Source of the DNA: a virus
IMG/VR virus record: IMGVR_UViG_3300015261_000158
Span: 1 to 23,154 of that record
Direction: 5' to 3' (one strand)
Length of the DNA: 23,154 nt
Below, in pieces: positions 14,077 through 21,669 of the stretch. Position 1 is the first letter of the stretch, and every line of letters begins with the position of its first letter. The notes beneath the pieces were generated by a model that was given only the letters and a program-made list of their open reading frames with translations, was not told the DNA's origin and made no database searches. A program made the position numbers and the translations under genes.

Positions 14077-14649
14077 GTGAATATTAGTTTTGAATTCAGC
14101 AATAGAAAGGCTGTGTTTTTCTCCTTTGCCATTTTGGCTTCTATCATGCTTGTCGGCTGTGCGGTGGATCAGCGTCATATCGTAAGCGGAAAGCATCATC
14201 CAACTGAGTTTGATGCGCGAGATCAGTGCTCTGCCGATGCAATAATTACTCAACGCTGGCGGGAAGTTGAAGTTAACGGTTCCTATGGCGCGGCTGGTTA
14301 CCAAGTTGAAAAACTACCTAATGGGGATTGGCTATGTAAGCAGGTTTTCGGCTCGGTACTGGAAAAGCAAAAAGCCGATTTTGCTGACGAACTGGCCGCA
14401 GACAGAGCTGGATTATCTCTTGAAGATTACAGAATTAAGAGAGCTAAGGAGCAAGAGGATTTGCATCAGGCATACTTAAAAATGTACGAAGCTCGTTATC
14501 GGCAGCAAGAAGCATGGAAGAAGGATGGCAAACTTCATTCGCACACTTATACCAATCCAGACGGATCTATTGAGGCGGTAACTGTGCATGGCGACTATCG
14601 TTGCCAAACTGACATTGATGAAAGCGGTGCAGATACTACCTGTAATTAA
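14077..14649 (+). CDS. Predicted lipoprotein moron, 190 aa, between tape measure and M genes
   Basis: GTG 14077 has GAGG at 14067-14070, six bases upstream. The N-terminus holds a basic start (NRK), a hydrophobic stretch (AVFFSFAILASIM) and the lipobox L-V-G-C with Cys28; the next residue is Ala, which favours the outer membrane. The mature part (about 163 aa) is hydrophilic, with a central charged helix (ADELAADRAGLSLEDYRIKRAKEQEDLHQ) and four further cysteines in the ends. I recognise no family. It interrupts the conserved tape measure-M order, is AT-richer than its neighbours and is bounded by its own leader and a terminator. This is the pattern of a moron, often a lysogenic conversion or exclusion gene. 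The function is a guess; the lipoprotein call is firm. Confidence 0.75.
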   Translation: MNISFEFSNRKAVFFSFAILASIMLVGCAVDQRHIVSGKHHPTEFDARDQCSADAIITQRWREVEVNGSYGAAGYQVEKLPNGDWLCKQVFGSVLEKQKADFADELAADRAGLSLEDYRIKRAKEQEDLHQAYLKMYEARYRQQEAWKKDGKLHSHTYTNPDGSIEAVTVHGDYRCQTDIDESGADTTCN

Positions 14650-14684
14650 GCAACTCATATATTTCTTCAAAATTAATCCAATCG

Positions 14685-14710
14685 AACCCGCCCACCGAGG
14701 CGGGTTTTTT
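14685..14710 (+). terminator. Intrinsic terminator after the lipoprotein gene
   Basis: AACCCGCC at 14685-14692 pairs with GGCGGGTT at 14699-14706 around CACCGA, then T to 14710. Confidence 0.85.
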
Positions 14711-14729
14711 ATTGCCCGGAGGAAACTGA

Positions 14730-15077
14730 ATGGCAATTGAAACTTTCAGCTGGCCGACGCAGATCCAGGCGGGAATGCAGGGCGAATACACTACTACTGT
14801 ACGCCGTGCAAAATTTGGAGATGGTTACGAACAGGTAGCCGCAGACGGAATTAACCCGGAAACCCAAAGCTGGCCCGTTACGATGAGCGGATCAAATGAC
14901 GAGATGCTGGCCGTGCTGGCATTTGTGCGCCGCCACGTTACTAAATCCTTTATCTGGACGGCCCCGAACGGCGAAACAAGCCTCTGGCGCGTCGATCCTG
15001 AATCAATCCGTTCGGCCCCACTTTCCCGCAATGCTATGACCATCAACGCAACATTCAAGCAGGCTTACGCACCATGA
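14730..15077 (+). CDS. M: Minor tail protein M
   Basis: The 115-aa product begins MAIETFSWPTQIQAGMQGEY and has RRAKFGDGYEQVAADGINPE, then ESIRSAPLSRNAMTINATFKQ, matching the lambda gpM family (F-GDGY-Q-DGIN signature). The ribosome-binding site GGAGG lies eight or nine bases before the ATG. gpM belongs to the tail-tip complex and caps assembly of the tip before the tube forms. Its stop overlaps the L start (ATGA at 15074). Family and order M-L-K-I-J are complete here. Confidence 0.92.
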   Translation: MAIETFSWPTQIQAGMQGEYTTTVRRAKFGDGYEQVAADGINPETQSWPVTMSGSNDEMLAVLAFVRRHVTKSFIWTAPNGETSLWRVDPESIRSAPLSRNAMTINATFKQAYAP

Positions 15078-15850
15078 GTACGACCAATCGCCCCGTAAAA
15101 CTTTACCGTGATTATCAGCAGCTGGAACCCGGCAACACGATCCGGTTGTTTGAGGTAAGCGGTGAGTCTTTCAGCATGCCCGACGTGCTGCGCTTCCACG
15201 CTTACAACCTTCCGCATACTGCCGAGGAAATTGCCGCAGCTGGTGGAGACGAAAGCAAATTACCGGCCAAATCAATCTGGTGGCAGGGCCAAGAATATTC
15301 AGCCTGGCCTTGCCAGATAGAGGGGATCGAGGCATCAACCGATGGAAGCAGCGCCCAACCGAAGTTGATCGTTGCGAACCTCGATACCTCGATCACTGCG
15401 CTTTGCCTTGCCTACGATGATTTGTTTAAAGCGAAGGTGACGATACGTGACACGCTGGTGCAGTACATCGATGCGCGTAACTTTCCTGACGGCAACCCAA
15501 CCGCAGACCCGACACAGGAGATCCTGCGCGTTTTCTACATCAACGGAAAATCCAGCGAAACAAACGAGGAAGTAGAGTTTGTTCTTTCCAGCCCGATGGA
15601 TCTGGAGGGGGTACAGCTACCACGCCGCCAGCTGCATTCGCTTTGCGCATGGTGCATTAACGGTAAATACCGTAGCGGCGATGGTTGTTCCTACGCTGGC
15701 ACACGTTATTTCGACCGATTGAACAATCCAGTTGATGATCCGGCGCTGGACGTTTGCAACGGCACGTTGACGGCCTGCAAGCTGCGATTTGGCGAGGCTG
15801 AATCGCTCGATTTTGGTGGCTTCCCCGGTACCAGTTTGATCAGGAGTTAA
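15074..15850 (+). CDS. L: Minor tail protein L, with a cysteine-rich Fe-S type C-terminus
   Basis: The 258-aa product has an N-terminal beta-rich domain (YQQLEPGNTIRLFEV, LIVANLDTSITALCL). The C-terminal domain carries five cysteines, at 191, 194, 205, 228 and 235, in CAWC..GC...VCNGTLTAC. Lambda gpL is known to bind an iron-sulfur cluster through C-terminal cysteines, and the pattern here is consistent with that. It is part of the tail tip and overlaps M by four bases. Start ATG 15074 is fixed by the overlap. The stop is followed closely by the K gene. Strong family call; cluster binding is by homology. Confidence 0.92.
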   Translation: MSTTNRPVKLYRDYQQLEPGNTIRLFEVSGESFSMPDVLRFHAYNLPHTAEEIAAAGGDESKLPAKSIWWQGQEYSAWPCQIEGIEASTDGSSAQPKLIVANLDTSITALCLAYDDLFKAKVTIRDTLVQYIDARNFPDGNPTADPTQEILRVFYINGKSSETNEEVEFVLSSPMDLEGVQLPRRQLHSLCAWCINGKYRSGDGCSYAGTRYFDRLNNPVDDPALDVCNGTLTACKLRFGEAESLDFGGFPGTSLIRS

Positions 15851-15855
15851 TAGCA

Positions 15856-16587
15856 GTGGATGAAAAACTGATTCAGGAGATTAAGCGGCATGCGGCGCAG
15901 ACCTACCCGCAGGAGTGCTGCGGTGTTATCTGCCAGAAGGGAGGCCATTTGCGTTACTTCCCCTGCCGCAACACGGCAAGCAACCCGGCGGAACATTTCC
16001 GCATCGCACCGGAAGATTACGCCAGTGCCGAGGACTGGGGGGATGTGGTCGCTATCGTTCACAGCCACCCGGACGCCACCAGCCAGCCCAGCGAGACAGA
16101 CAAGGCGCAGTGCGACCTTACAGAATTGCCCTGGCATATCGTGAGCTGGCCGGAGGGGGATTTACGCACGATCTACCCGCGAGGTGAGCTGCCGCTGATT
16201 GGCCGCCCGTTTGTGCTGGGCGTTTATGACTGTTACGGGTTGATTATGTCCTACTACCGGCAAGAGCACGGAATAGAAATCCCTGATAAACGCCTCAGCT
16301 ATGAATGGTGGACTGCTGATCACCCCGAAAATCTTTACCAAGACTATTGGTATGAATGTGGCTTTCGTGAGTTTACCGGTCCCGCCATGCCAGGCGATAT
16401 GGTGATCATGCAGGTACAGTCGCCTAAGTGGAATCACGCCGGGATTCTTCTTGAGGGCAACATGCTGTTGCATCACCTTTATGGCCGCCTTTCCGGGCGC
16501 ACGCCGTATGGCGGCTACTGGCGCGAAAGAACCATGAAAATTGTACGACACAAAGACCTGATGGGGGACACATGCAGGAAACCATGA
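15856..16587 (+). CDS. K: Tail assembly protein K: JAMM plus NlpC/P60 domains
   Basis: GTG 15856 is preceded by CAGGAG at 15841-15846, nine bases away. The N-terminal half is a JAMM (MPN+) metalloprotease-like domain with a full zinc set: Glu20, then H69-S-H71-P and S79-E-T-D82. The C-terminal half is an NlpC/P60 cysteine peptidase with YDCYG (Cys126) and probable catalytic His194 (WNHAGI) and His206. Such proteins act in tail-tip assembly and may process tail proteins or cut peptidoglycan at infection. All predicted catalytic residues are present, so both domains are likely active. Both ends fit: L ends six bases upstream and I starts inside the K 3' end. Confidence 0.93.
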   Translation: MDEKLIQEIKRHAAQTYPQECCGVICQKGGHLRYFPCRNTASNPAEHFRIAPEDYASAEDWGDVVAIVHSHPDATSQPSETDKAQCDLTELPWHIVSWPEGDLRTIYPRGELPLIGRPFVLGVYDCYGLIMSYYRQEHGIEIPDKRLSYEWWTADHPENLYQDYWYECGFREFTGPAMPGDMVIMQVQSPKWNHAGILLEGNMLLHHLYGRLSGRTPYGGYWRERTMKIVRHKDLMGDTCRKP

Positions 16588-17162
16588 CGAAAATCGAGCT
16601 GGGCGGAGCGCTGGCGCGTCAATTTGGCAAAACCCATCACAGGGCCGTTAAAAGCACAGCAGAGGCTGTGCGTGCGCTCTGCTGCACAATTCCGGGCTTT
16701 GAAAAGTTTCTGAACACCAGCAAGCAGCGTGGGCTTGCTTATCACGTTTTCCGGGGAAAGAAAAATTTAGGCGTTGATGAACTGGGTTTTCCTGTCGCCG
16801 GACAAGTGATCCGCATTGTTCCTGTCATTATCGGCAGTAAAAGTTCTGGCATTGGTCAAATGATCTTTGGTGCTGTGCTGGTGGCAGTTGGCGCGGTGCT
16901 GAGTTTTACGCCTTTTTTCGCGGCTTCTCCGTGGTTTTACAAGATGGGGGCTGCAATGGCGTTATCCGGCGTTGCGCAGATGCTATCACCTCAGACGCCG
17001 GGCCTCGCCAGTAAGCAGGACGCCGATAACCGGGCTTCATATGCTTTCGGAGGGGTGACCAACACCGCGTCCCAGGGCTACCCGGTGCCGCTTCTGTACG
17101 GTAAACGCCGGATCGGCGGGGCGATTATCTCCGCAGGCATTTATGCCGAGGATCAGCAGTAA
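16572..17162 (+). CDS. I: Tail assembly protein I
   Basis: ATG 16572 lies within the end of K (16-base overlap), with a purine-rich GGGGGA site upstream. The 196-aa product matches lambda gpI: an N-terminal ubiquitin-like part (KIELGGALARQFGKTHHRAV), a glycine-rich hydrophobic region at about residues 92-140 (GQMIFGAVLVAVGAVLSF and MGAAMALSGVAQML), and a C-terminal NTASQGYPVPLLYGKRRIGG. gpI is needed for tail tip assembly but is not found in the finished lambda virion. In lambda K and I also precede J directly. Confidence 0.92.
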   Translation: MQETMTKIELGGALARQFGKTHHRAVKSTAEAVRALCCTIPGFEKFLNTSKQRGLAYHVFRGKKNLGVDELGFPVAGQVIRIVPVIIGSKSSGIGQMIFGAVLVAVGAVLSFTPFFAASPWFYKMGAAMALSGVAQMLSPQTPGLASKQDADNRASYAFGGVTNTASQGYPVPLLYGKRRIGGAIISAGIYAEDQQ

Positions 17163-17177
17163 GTTCAACCAGATAAC

Positions 17178-17201
17178 AAGCCGCCTACGGGCGGCTTTTT
17201 T
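17178..17201 (+). terminator. Intrinsic terminator between I and J
   Basis: AAGCCGCC at 17178-17185 pairs with GGCGGCTT at 17190-17197 around TACG, then T to 17201. Confidence 0.85.
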
Positions 17202-17212
17202 GTGGGCGCAAT

Positions 17213-20200
17213 ATGACAAAAAAAACCATTCATGGTGCTAAAGGTGGTGGCGGTAAGCAGCACACCCCGAAAGAGCAGGACGATAACCTGTTATCCGTCG
17301 CGAAAGCAAAAGTGCTGGTGGCGCTGGGTGAGGGGGAGTTTGAAGGACAGCTTGATGGTAGATCAATTTTTCTGGATGGCACGCCGCTAATAAACCCTGA
17401 CGGAAGCGAAAATTTCCCCGGCGTAAAATGGGAGTTTCGACCCGGAACGCAGGCCCAGGAATACATTCAGGGCATCCCTGGCGCAGAAAACGAATTTCCG
17501 CTTTCGAACACGCAGATCACAACGGAAAAGGACTGGACGCGAACATTCGACGATTCCACGCTTTCTGCCGTTCGCCTGCGCATCAAGTGGCCGCAGCTGT
17601 TTAAGCAGAAAGATAACGGCGACATGGTGGGCTATACGCTGGAATACGTTATTGAAATGCAGGTTGACGGCGGCAGCTGGCAGGAGGTTTTGAAAACTGC
17701 GGTATCTGGTAAAACCACTGGCGGCTATGAGCGGAGCCACCGCGTTGATCTGCCCGCCGGTAAAACATGGAACATTCGCCTGCGCAGGCTAACTGCCAAC
17801 GCAAACAGCGCGCGCATTGGCGATACGATGATCCTTGAAAGTTACACCACCATCATCGATGCAAAGCTGCGCTATCCAAATACTGCGTTGCTCTACATGG
17901 AATTTGATTCCAGCCAGTTTAATGGCTCTATACCGCAAATCTCTTGCGAGCCGCGTGGTCGCGTTATTCGTGTCCCTGCAAACTATGACCCAGAAACACG
18001 CAATTACACCGGCGCATGGGACGGCACTTTTAAGTGGGCGTGGACTGATAACCCGGCCTGGATATTTTACGATCTTGTCCTGAATGACCGCTTTGGACTT
18101 GGTGACCGGCTGAACGCCGACAATGTGGACAGGTGGATGCTCTATTCGGTGGCGCAATACTGCGATCAGCTGGTGCCGGACGGCAAGGGCGGGGAAGGCA
18201 AAGAGCCTCGCTATGTGTGTAACGTCTATGTGCAGAACCGGGCTGATGCGTTTACTGTTTTGCGTGACTTCGCGGCCATCTTTAGGGGTATGACTTACTG
18301 GGGTGGCGATCAGCTTATGGTGCTGGCAGATATGCCTCGCGATGTGGATTTCGTTTATACGCGAGCGAACGTTATAGACCTCAAATACGCTTCCAGCACG
18401 ACCAAAGCGCGTTATTCAACGGCGCTGGTCAGCTGGTCAGATCCCGATAACCAATACGCTGATGCAATGGAGCCTGTATTCGAGCCGGATTTGGTTAACC
18501 GCTACGGCGTGAACCAGCTGGAGATCACCGCCATTGGCTGCACCAGACAGAGCGAGGCCAACCGAAAAGGCCGCTGGGGCATTCTGACCAACAACCGTGA
18601 TCGCATCGTGACGTTTGGCGTGGGACTCGACGGCAATATTCCGCTGCCTGGCTATATCATCGCTATTGGCGACGAAATGTTATCCGGTCGGGTTATGGGA
18701 GGGCGTATCAGTGCAGTAGATGGCCGCACCCTTACGCTTGACCGCGTTCCTTCGGCTAACAAAGATGATCGGCTGCTGGTAAATATGCCTGATGGCACAG
18801 TGCAGGCCCGTACTATTGCCGCAGTTTCTGGCAACGTAATTACCGTCACCACCGCATGGGACACCATGCCGGATGCCGGGGCGTGCTGGGTAGTTGAGAG
18901 CGACGATCTCTACGCGCAGCAGTACCGTGTTACCAGCGTGACCGACAATGGGGATGGCACTTATACGATCAGCGCATCCTGGCATGACCCGGACAAATAC
19001 GAACGCATCGACACCGGGGCAATCATCGACGAGCGCCCGATCAGCGTAGTGCCGCCGGGCCACGTTGTAGCCCCGAAAAATGTGCAGATAGAAGGCTTCT
19101 CGGTAATTAATCAGGGTATGTCTATCCAGACCCTCCACGCTTCCTGGGATGCTGCCGAAGGGGCAATCGCCTACGAGGCCCAATGGCGGCGCGATGACAA
19201 CAACTGGGTGAACGTTCCGCGATCCTCTGTTTGCGGCTTCGATATTGATGGCATTTATGCCGGTAGTTACCTGGTACGTGTGCGAGCGATTAACGCCGTA
19301 GAGGTATCAAGTGTTTGGGGCTATTCAGAGCTAACGACCCTAACAGGCAAGCAGGGGAACCCACCGAAGCCTGTTAACTTCTCTGCCGAGCCGTTGAATT
19401 GGGGCGTTCGCCTTAGCTGGGAGTTTCCTGCTGATACCAGCGACACCCTGAAAACAGAGATCCAGTATGTGGTTAACGGTAACACCGAAAATCCGCTATT
19501 GCTCGCGGACGTGCCCTATCCTCAGCGCGATTATTCCCAGCTTGGGCTTAAGGCTGGTCAGCGGTTTTTGTACCGGGCGCAACTGGTCGATAAACTGGGT
19601 AATGAGTCGGGCTGGACAGAATGGATCGACGGCATGGCTAATGACGAGGCTGGTGATTATTTGGGGGATATCGCCGATGACTTTCTGACGAAGGAGGACG
19701 GCGAAGCGCTGATAAGTGGGATCACCCTCGATCCAGAAGCCATCCTGCAGAACGCTCTTAGCGCTCATGACACCGTTCAACAGCAATGGAAGCAGTATGG
19801 CGAAAATCGCGCAGGAATCATCCAGGCACAGACGCTGGCAGCCGATGCCAACAAGTCAGTAGCAGCTCTGGAAACTACCGTAAACGCAAAATTTGATGAT
19901 TTTGACGCGACGGCATCACGTCTGGAGCAGGCAACTGCTGATAACTCATCAGCTATTGGCGAGATTAAAGATACCGTGGCTGTACAGTACGCCGATTTAT
20001 CGGCAGCGGTTGAAGGAAAAATGGATGCCTATGTTGACGCCAATGGTGGTTCGGCTATCTACACAATGAAGACTGGTGTTCAGTATAATGGTCAATACTA
20101 TGACGCCGGTATGTCTGTAGCGGTTACTGTGAACGGCGAGGCTATTGATACTCGTTTTGCTGTAAATGCAAATCAGTTTGTAGTAATGAGCGGCAATGAT

Positions 20201-20473
20201 AGCAATCGTTATTCACCCTTTGCAGTGGTTAACGGGCAGGTGTTTATGAATAACGCCTTTATTCAGGATGGCACCATTACTAACGCTAAAATAGGTGATG
20301 TTATTCAGTCTAATAATTACACGCCTGCATCTACAGGCTGGCAGCTTAATAAAGCAGGGACGTTTGAAATTAACGGCTCGACACCCGGCGAAGGGCGAAA
20401 TGTGATTAGTAGTACGGGACAAGTAGTTTATGATCAAAATGGTATCGTTAGGGTTATTGTTGGTAAGTATTAG
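17213..20473 (+). CDS. J: Central tail fibre / host specificity protein J, 1086 aa
   Basis: Close to lambda J in length. The N-terminal region has lambda J-type motifs: GGGKQHTPKEQDDNLLSVAK, YVIEMQVDGGSWQEV, and the tip-scaffold sequence FVYTRANVIDLKYASST. Two fibronectin type III-like domains follow at about residues 618-711 and 716-809 (LHASWDAAEGAIAYEAQWRR; VRLSWEFPADTSDTLKTEIQ). A coiled region (about 850-930) leads into a DUF1983-like part (YDAGMSVAVTVNGEAIDTRF) and a terminal receptor-binding part ending VYDQNGIVRVIVGKY. J forms the tail tip trimer and binds the outer-membrane receptor. The last 500 bases are clearly AT-richer than the rest, a sign of exchange of the receptor-binding end. 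Confidence 0.95.
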   Translation: MTKKTIHGAKGGGGKQHTPKEQDDNLLSVAKAKVLVALGEGEFEGQLDGRSIFLDGTPLINPDGSENFPGVKWEFRPGTQAQEYIQGIPGAENEFPLSNTQITTEKDWTRTFDDSTLSAVRLRIKWPQLFKQKDNGDMVGYTLEYVIEMQVDGGSWQEVLKTAVSGKTTGGYERSHRVDLPAGKTWNIRLRRLTANANSARIGDTMILESYTTIIDAKLRYPNTALLYMEFDSSQFNGSIPQISCEPRGRVIRVPANYDPETRNYTGAWDGTFKWAWTDNPAWIFYDLVLNDRFGLGDRLNADNVDRWMLYSVAQYCDQLVPDGKGGEGKEPRYVCNVYVQNRADAFTVLRDFAAIFRGMTYWGGDQLMVLADMPRDVDFVYTRANVIDLKYASSTTKARYSTALVSWSDPDNQYADAMEPVFEPDLVNRYGVNQLEITAIGCTRQSEANRKGRWGILTNNRDRIVTFGVGLDGNIPLPGYIIAIGDEMLSGRVMGGRISAVDGRTLTLDRVPSANKDDRLLVNMPDGTVQARTIAAVSGNVITVTTAWDTMPDAGACWVVESDDLYAQQYRVTSVTDNGDGTYTISASWHDPDKYERIDTGAIIDERPISVVPPGHVVAPKNVQIEGFSVINQGMSIQTLHASWDAAEGAIAYEAQWRRDDNNWVNVPRSSVCGFDIDGIYAGSYLVRVRAINAVEVSSVWGYSELTTLTGKQGNPPKPVNFSAEPLNWGVRLSWEFPADTSDTLKTEIQYVVNGNTENPLLLADVPYPQRDYSQLGLKAGQRFLYRAQLVDKLGNESGWTEWIDGMANDEAGDYLGDIADDFLTKEDGEALISGITLDPEAILQNALSAHDTVQQQWKQYGENRAGIIQAQTLAADANKSVAALETTVNAKFDDFDATASRLEQATADNSSAIGEIKDTVAVQYADLSAAVEGKMDAYVDANGGSAIYTMKTGVQYNGQYYDAGMSVAVTVNGEAIDTRFAVNANQFVVMSGNDSNRYSPFAVVNGQVFMNNAFIQDGTITNAKIGDVIQSNNYTPASTGWQLNKAGTFEINGSTPGEGRNVISSTGQVVYDQNGIVRVIVGKY

Positions 20474-20729
20474 CGGATGCGCGCCATTAAGTGATGTTAA
20501 AAATGTTAATTGTACGGGGCTATATGTAACAAGGCAGGGTGCAGCTAATGAAAAACGTATAGCAACTATTAGAGTTAATAAAGTACGCATTGATCATAAC
20601 GGGAAATTTTGGATTCATCCTGAACACTCCCGGATCATCCGTTTTCAGTCTGCATGGCAATCAGCCGACGTATTAACTAATTATCAGTGTAAGGGTGAAG
20701 ATTATGGCTTACGGGGCGCAGCTCTTTGA
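20430..20729 (+). CDS. Small lipoprotein overlapping the end of J (possible superinfection exclusion, Cor-like position)
   Basis: ATG 20430 lies inside the J gene (44-base overlap, different frame). The 99-aa product starts MIKMVSLGLLLVSISGCAPL: a short basic start, hydrophobic core and lipobox I-S-G-C with Cys17. Ala follows, favouring the outer membrane. Two more cysteines (near residues 28 and 86) could form a disulfide. The mature part is small and polar (ATIRVNKVRIDHNGKFWIHP). In several lambdoid phages a small lipoprotein gene of this kind beside J blocks the receptor used by the same phage (Cor proteins). The place and build fit, but I cannot confirm the family by sequence. The DNA is AT-rich; the Shine-Dalgarno site is weak, so translation may depend on J coupling. 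Confidence 0.65.
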   Translation: MIKMVSLGLLLVSISGCAPLSDVKNVNCTGLYVTRQGAANEKRIATIRVNKVRIDHNGKFWIHPEHSRIIRFQSAWQSADVLTNYQCKGEDYGLRGAAL

Positions 20730-20976
20730 TCCCACTGGTGTTGAGCTGGTAGGGCAATTTGTGCCAACCTTCATTGTTGATTACATCGTTTCACCTGCCG
20801 CAGGTTCGAGGTCATACCCCGGCATTGAGGGCAAAACACTGCGAGTCTATCCCTTGGGGTACTTAGGTTATGGGGAGTATTTCGGGACGCCGCCAGCAAC
20901 AGTTTCCGTAAGTGGGAATAGTATCAGCTGGTCGGGAGTATCCTCACAGGTTCCATTAATGGTGGTATTTGAATAA
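20704..20976 (+). CDS. Small MAYG-type protein, 90 aa (DUF6453-like?)
   Basis: I chose ATG 20704, which has AGGG at 20692-20695 eight bases upstream. GTG 20695 is in frame but would overlap that site. The product starts MAYGAQLFDPTGVELVGQF and ends SGVSSQVPLMVVFE. It is mostly beta-strand and has no signal or membrane part. Its beginning parallels the next gene (MAYGLKIYRPDGSLW), so the two look like diverged relatives. Small proteins of this kind occur beside J in lambdoid phages, some grouped as DUF6453; I suggest that family with low certainty. It overlaps the lipoprotein gene by 26 bases and its stop is TAATG-joined to the next gene. Possibly a tip or fibre-associated protein. Confidence 0.6.
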   Translation: MAYGAQLFDPTGVELVGQFVPTFIVDYIVSPAAGSRSYPGIEGKTLRVYPLGYLGYGEYFGTPPATVSVSGNSISWSGVSSQVPLMVVFE

Positions 20977-21602
20977 TGGCTTATGGTTTAAAAATATACC
21001 GCCCTGACGGCAGTTTGTGGATCAGCCCCGATGTCACGCCACTAAATTATATGGGGCGGATAGGTTTCGGAAACGGCACGTATAACACAGGGATACCTTC
21101 CAATAAATCGCTGATGTTTTTTGCCCGTCATGATGCCCCCCACGGTGCGGGACTATTCGTACCCAATAATAGCGGTGCAACGTGGGTGATCACAGTTACA
21201 AATGCGGCGGCTGGAGGCCAGCTTTATTTGTTTTCAAACCATGTGATTAACCAACACGGTTATGGTGTGGCGGTATTTAATGCGGCTGGGGAAATGGTAT
21301 GGAATACCGACATGCGACCATTACAGGTATTTAGAATAGCTAATCCGCAGGGCGTAAATATGAATGGTGCATTCGAAGTGCCGGTCGGCGTTCAGGTGGC
21401 CGTTAATCCTGGTGTTTGCTCTACTTGGATTGCCCCCATTGATCCAGCAGCGGGTATTTACCTCACGGGCGCTATGCTCGCTGGTGCCTATGGCAGCACA
21501 ATCTATGGCACTCGGATTAATGGTGATCAAACTGGCGGGGGAATGCCCGTTTGGCGCTATAAGGATGAGTTTATCTATATTGACGTTTCTAAATACCCCT
21601 AA
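20976..21602 (+). CDS. MAYG-type protein, 208 aa, related to the preceding gene
   Basis: Starts in the TAATG overlap with the previous stop (20974-20978). The product begins MAYGLKIYRPDGSLWISPDV, has FFARHDAPHGAGLFVPNNSG and TVTNAAAGGQLYLFSNHVIN in the middle, a second segment GYGVAVFNAAGEMVWNTDM that resembles its own N-terminus, and ends KDEFIYIDVSKYP. The repeated G-(L/V)-x-(I/V)-(Y/F)-x-x-x-G-x-x-x-W pattern suggests two related beta modules. It has no signal peptide or membrane segment. A structural role at the tail tip or fibre base is plausible from position between J and the side fibre, but function is unknown. Confidence 0.65.
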   Translation: MAYGLKIYRPDGSLWISPDVTPLNYMGRIGFGNGTYNTGIPSNKSLMFFARHDAPHGAGLFVPNNSGATWVITVTNAAAGGQLYLFSNHVINQHGYGVAVFNAAGEMVWNTDMRPLQVFRIANPQGVNMNGAFEVPVGVQVAVNPGVCSTWIAPIDPAAGIYLTGAMLAGAYGSTIYGTRINGDQTGGGMPVWRYKDEFIYIDVSKYP

Positions 21603-21620
21603 CGTTCTAAACATTTAAAG

Positions 21621-21644
21621 AAACCCGCTTCGGCGGGTTTTTTT
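21621..21644 (+). terminator. Intrinsic terminator before the side tail fibre gene
   Basis: AAACCCGC at 21621-21628 pairs with GCGGGTTT at 21633-21640 around the stable TTCG loop, then T to 21644. Confidence 0.88.
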
Positions 21645-21669
21645 ATTGCCTGATTCTGGAGAAACAAAA

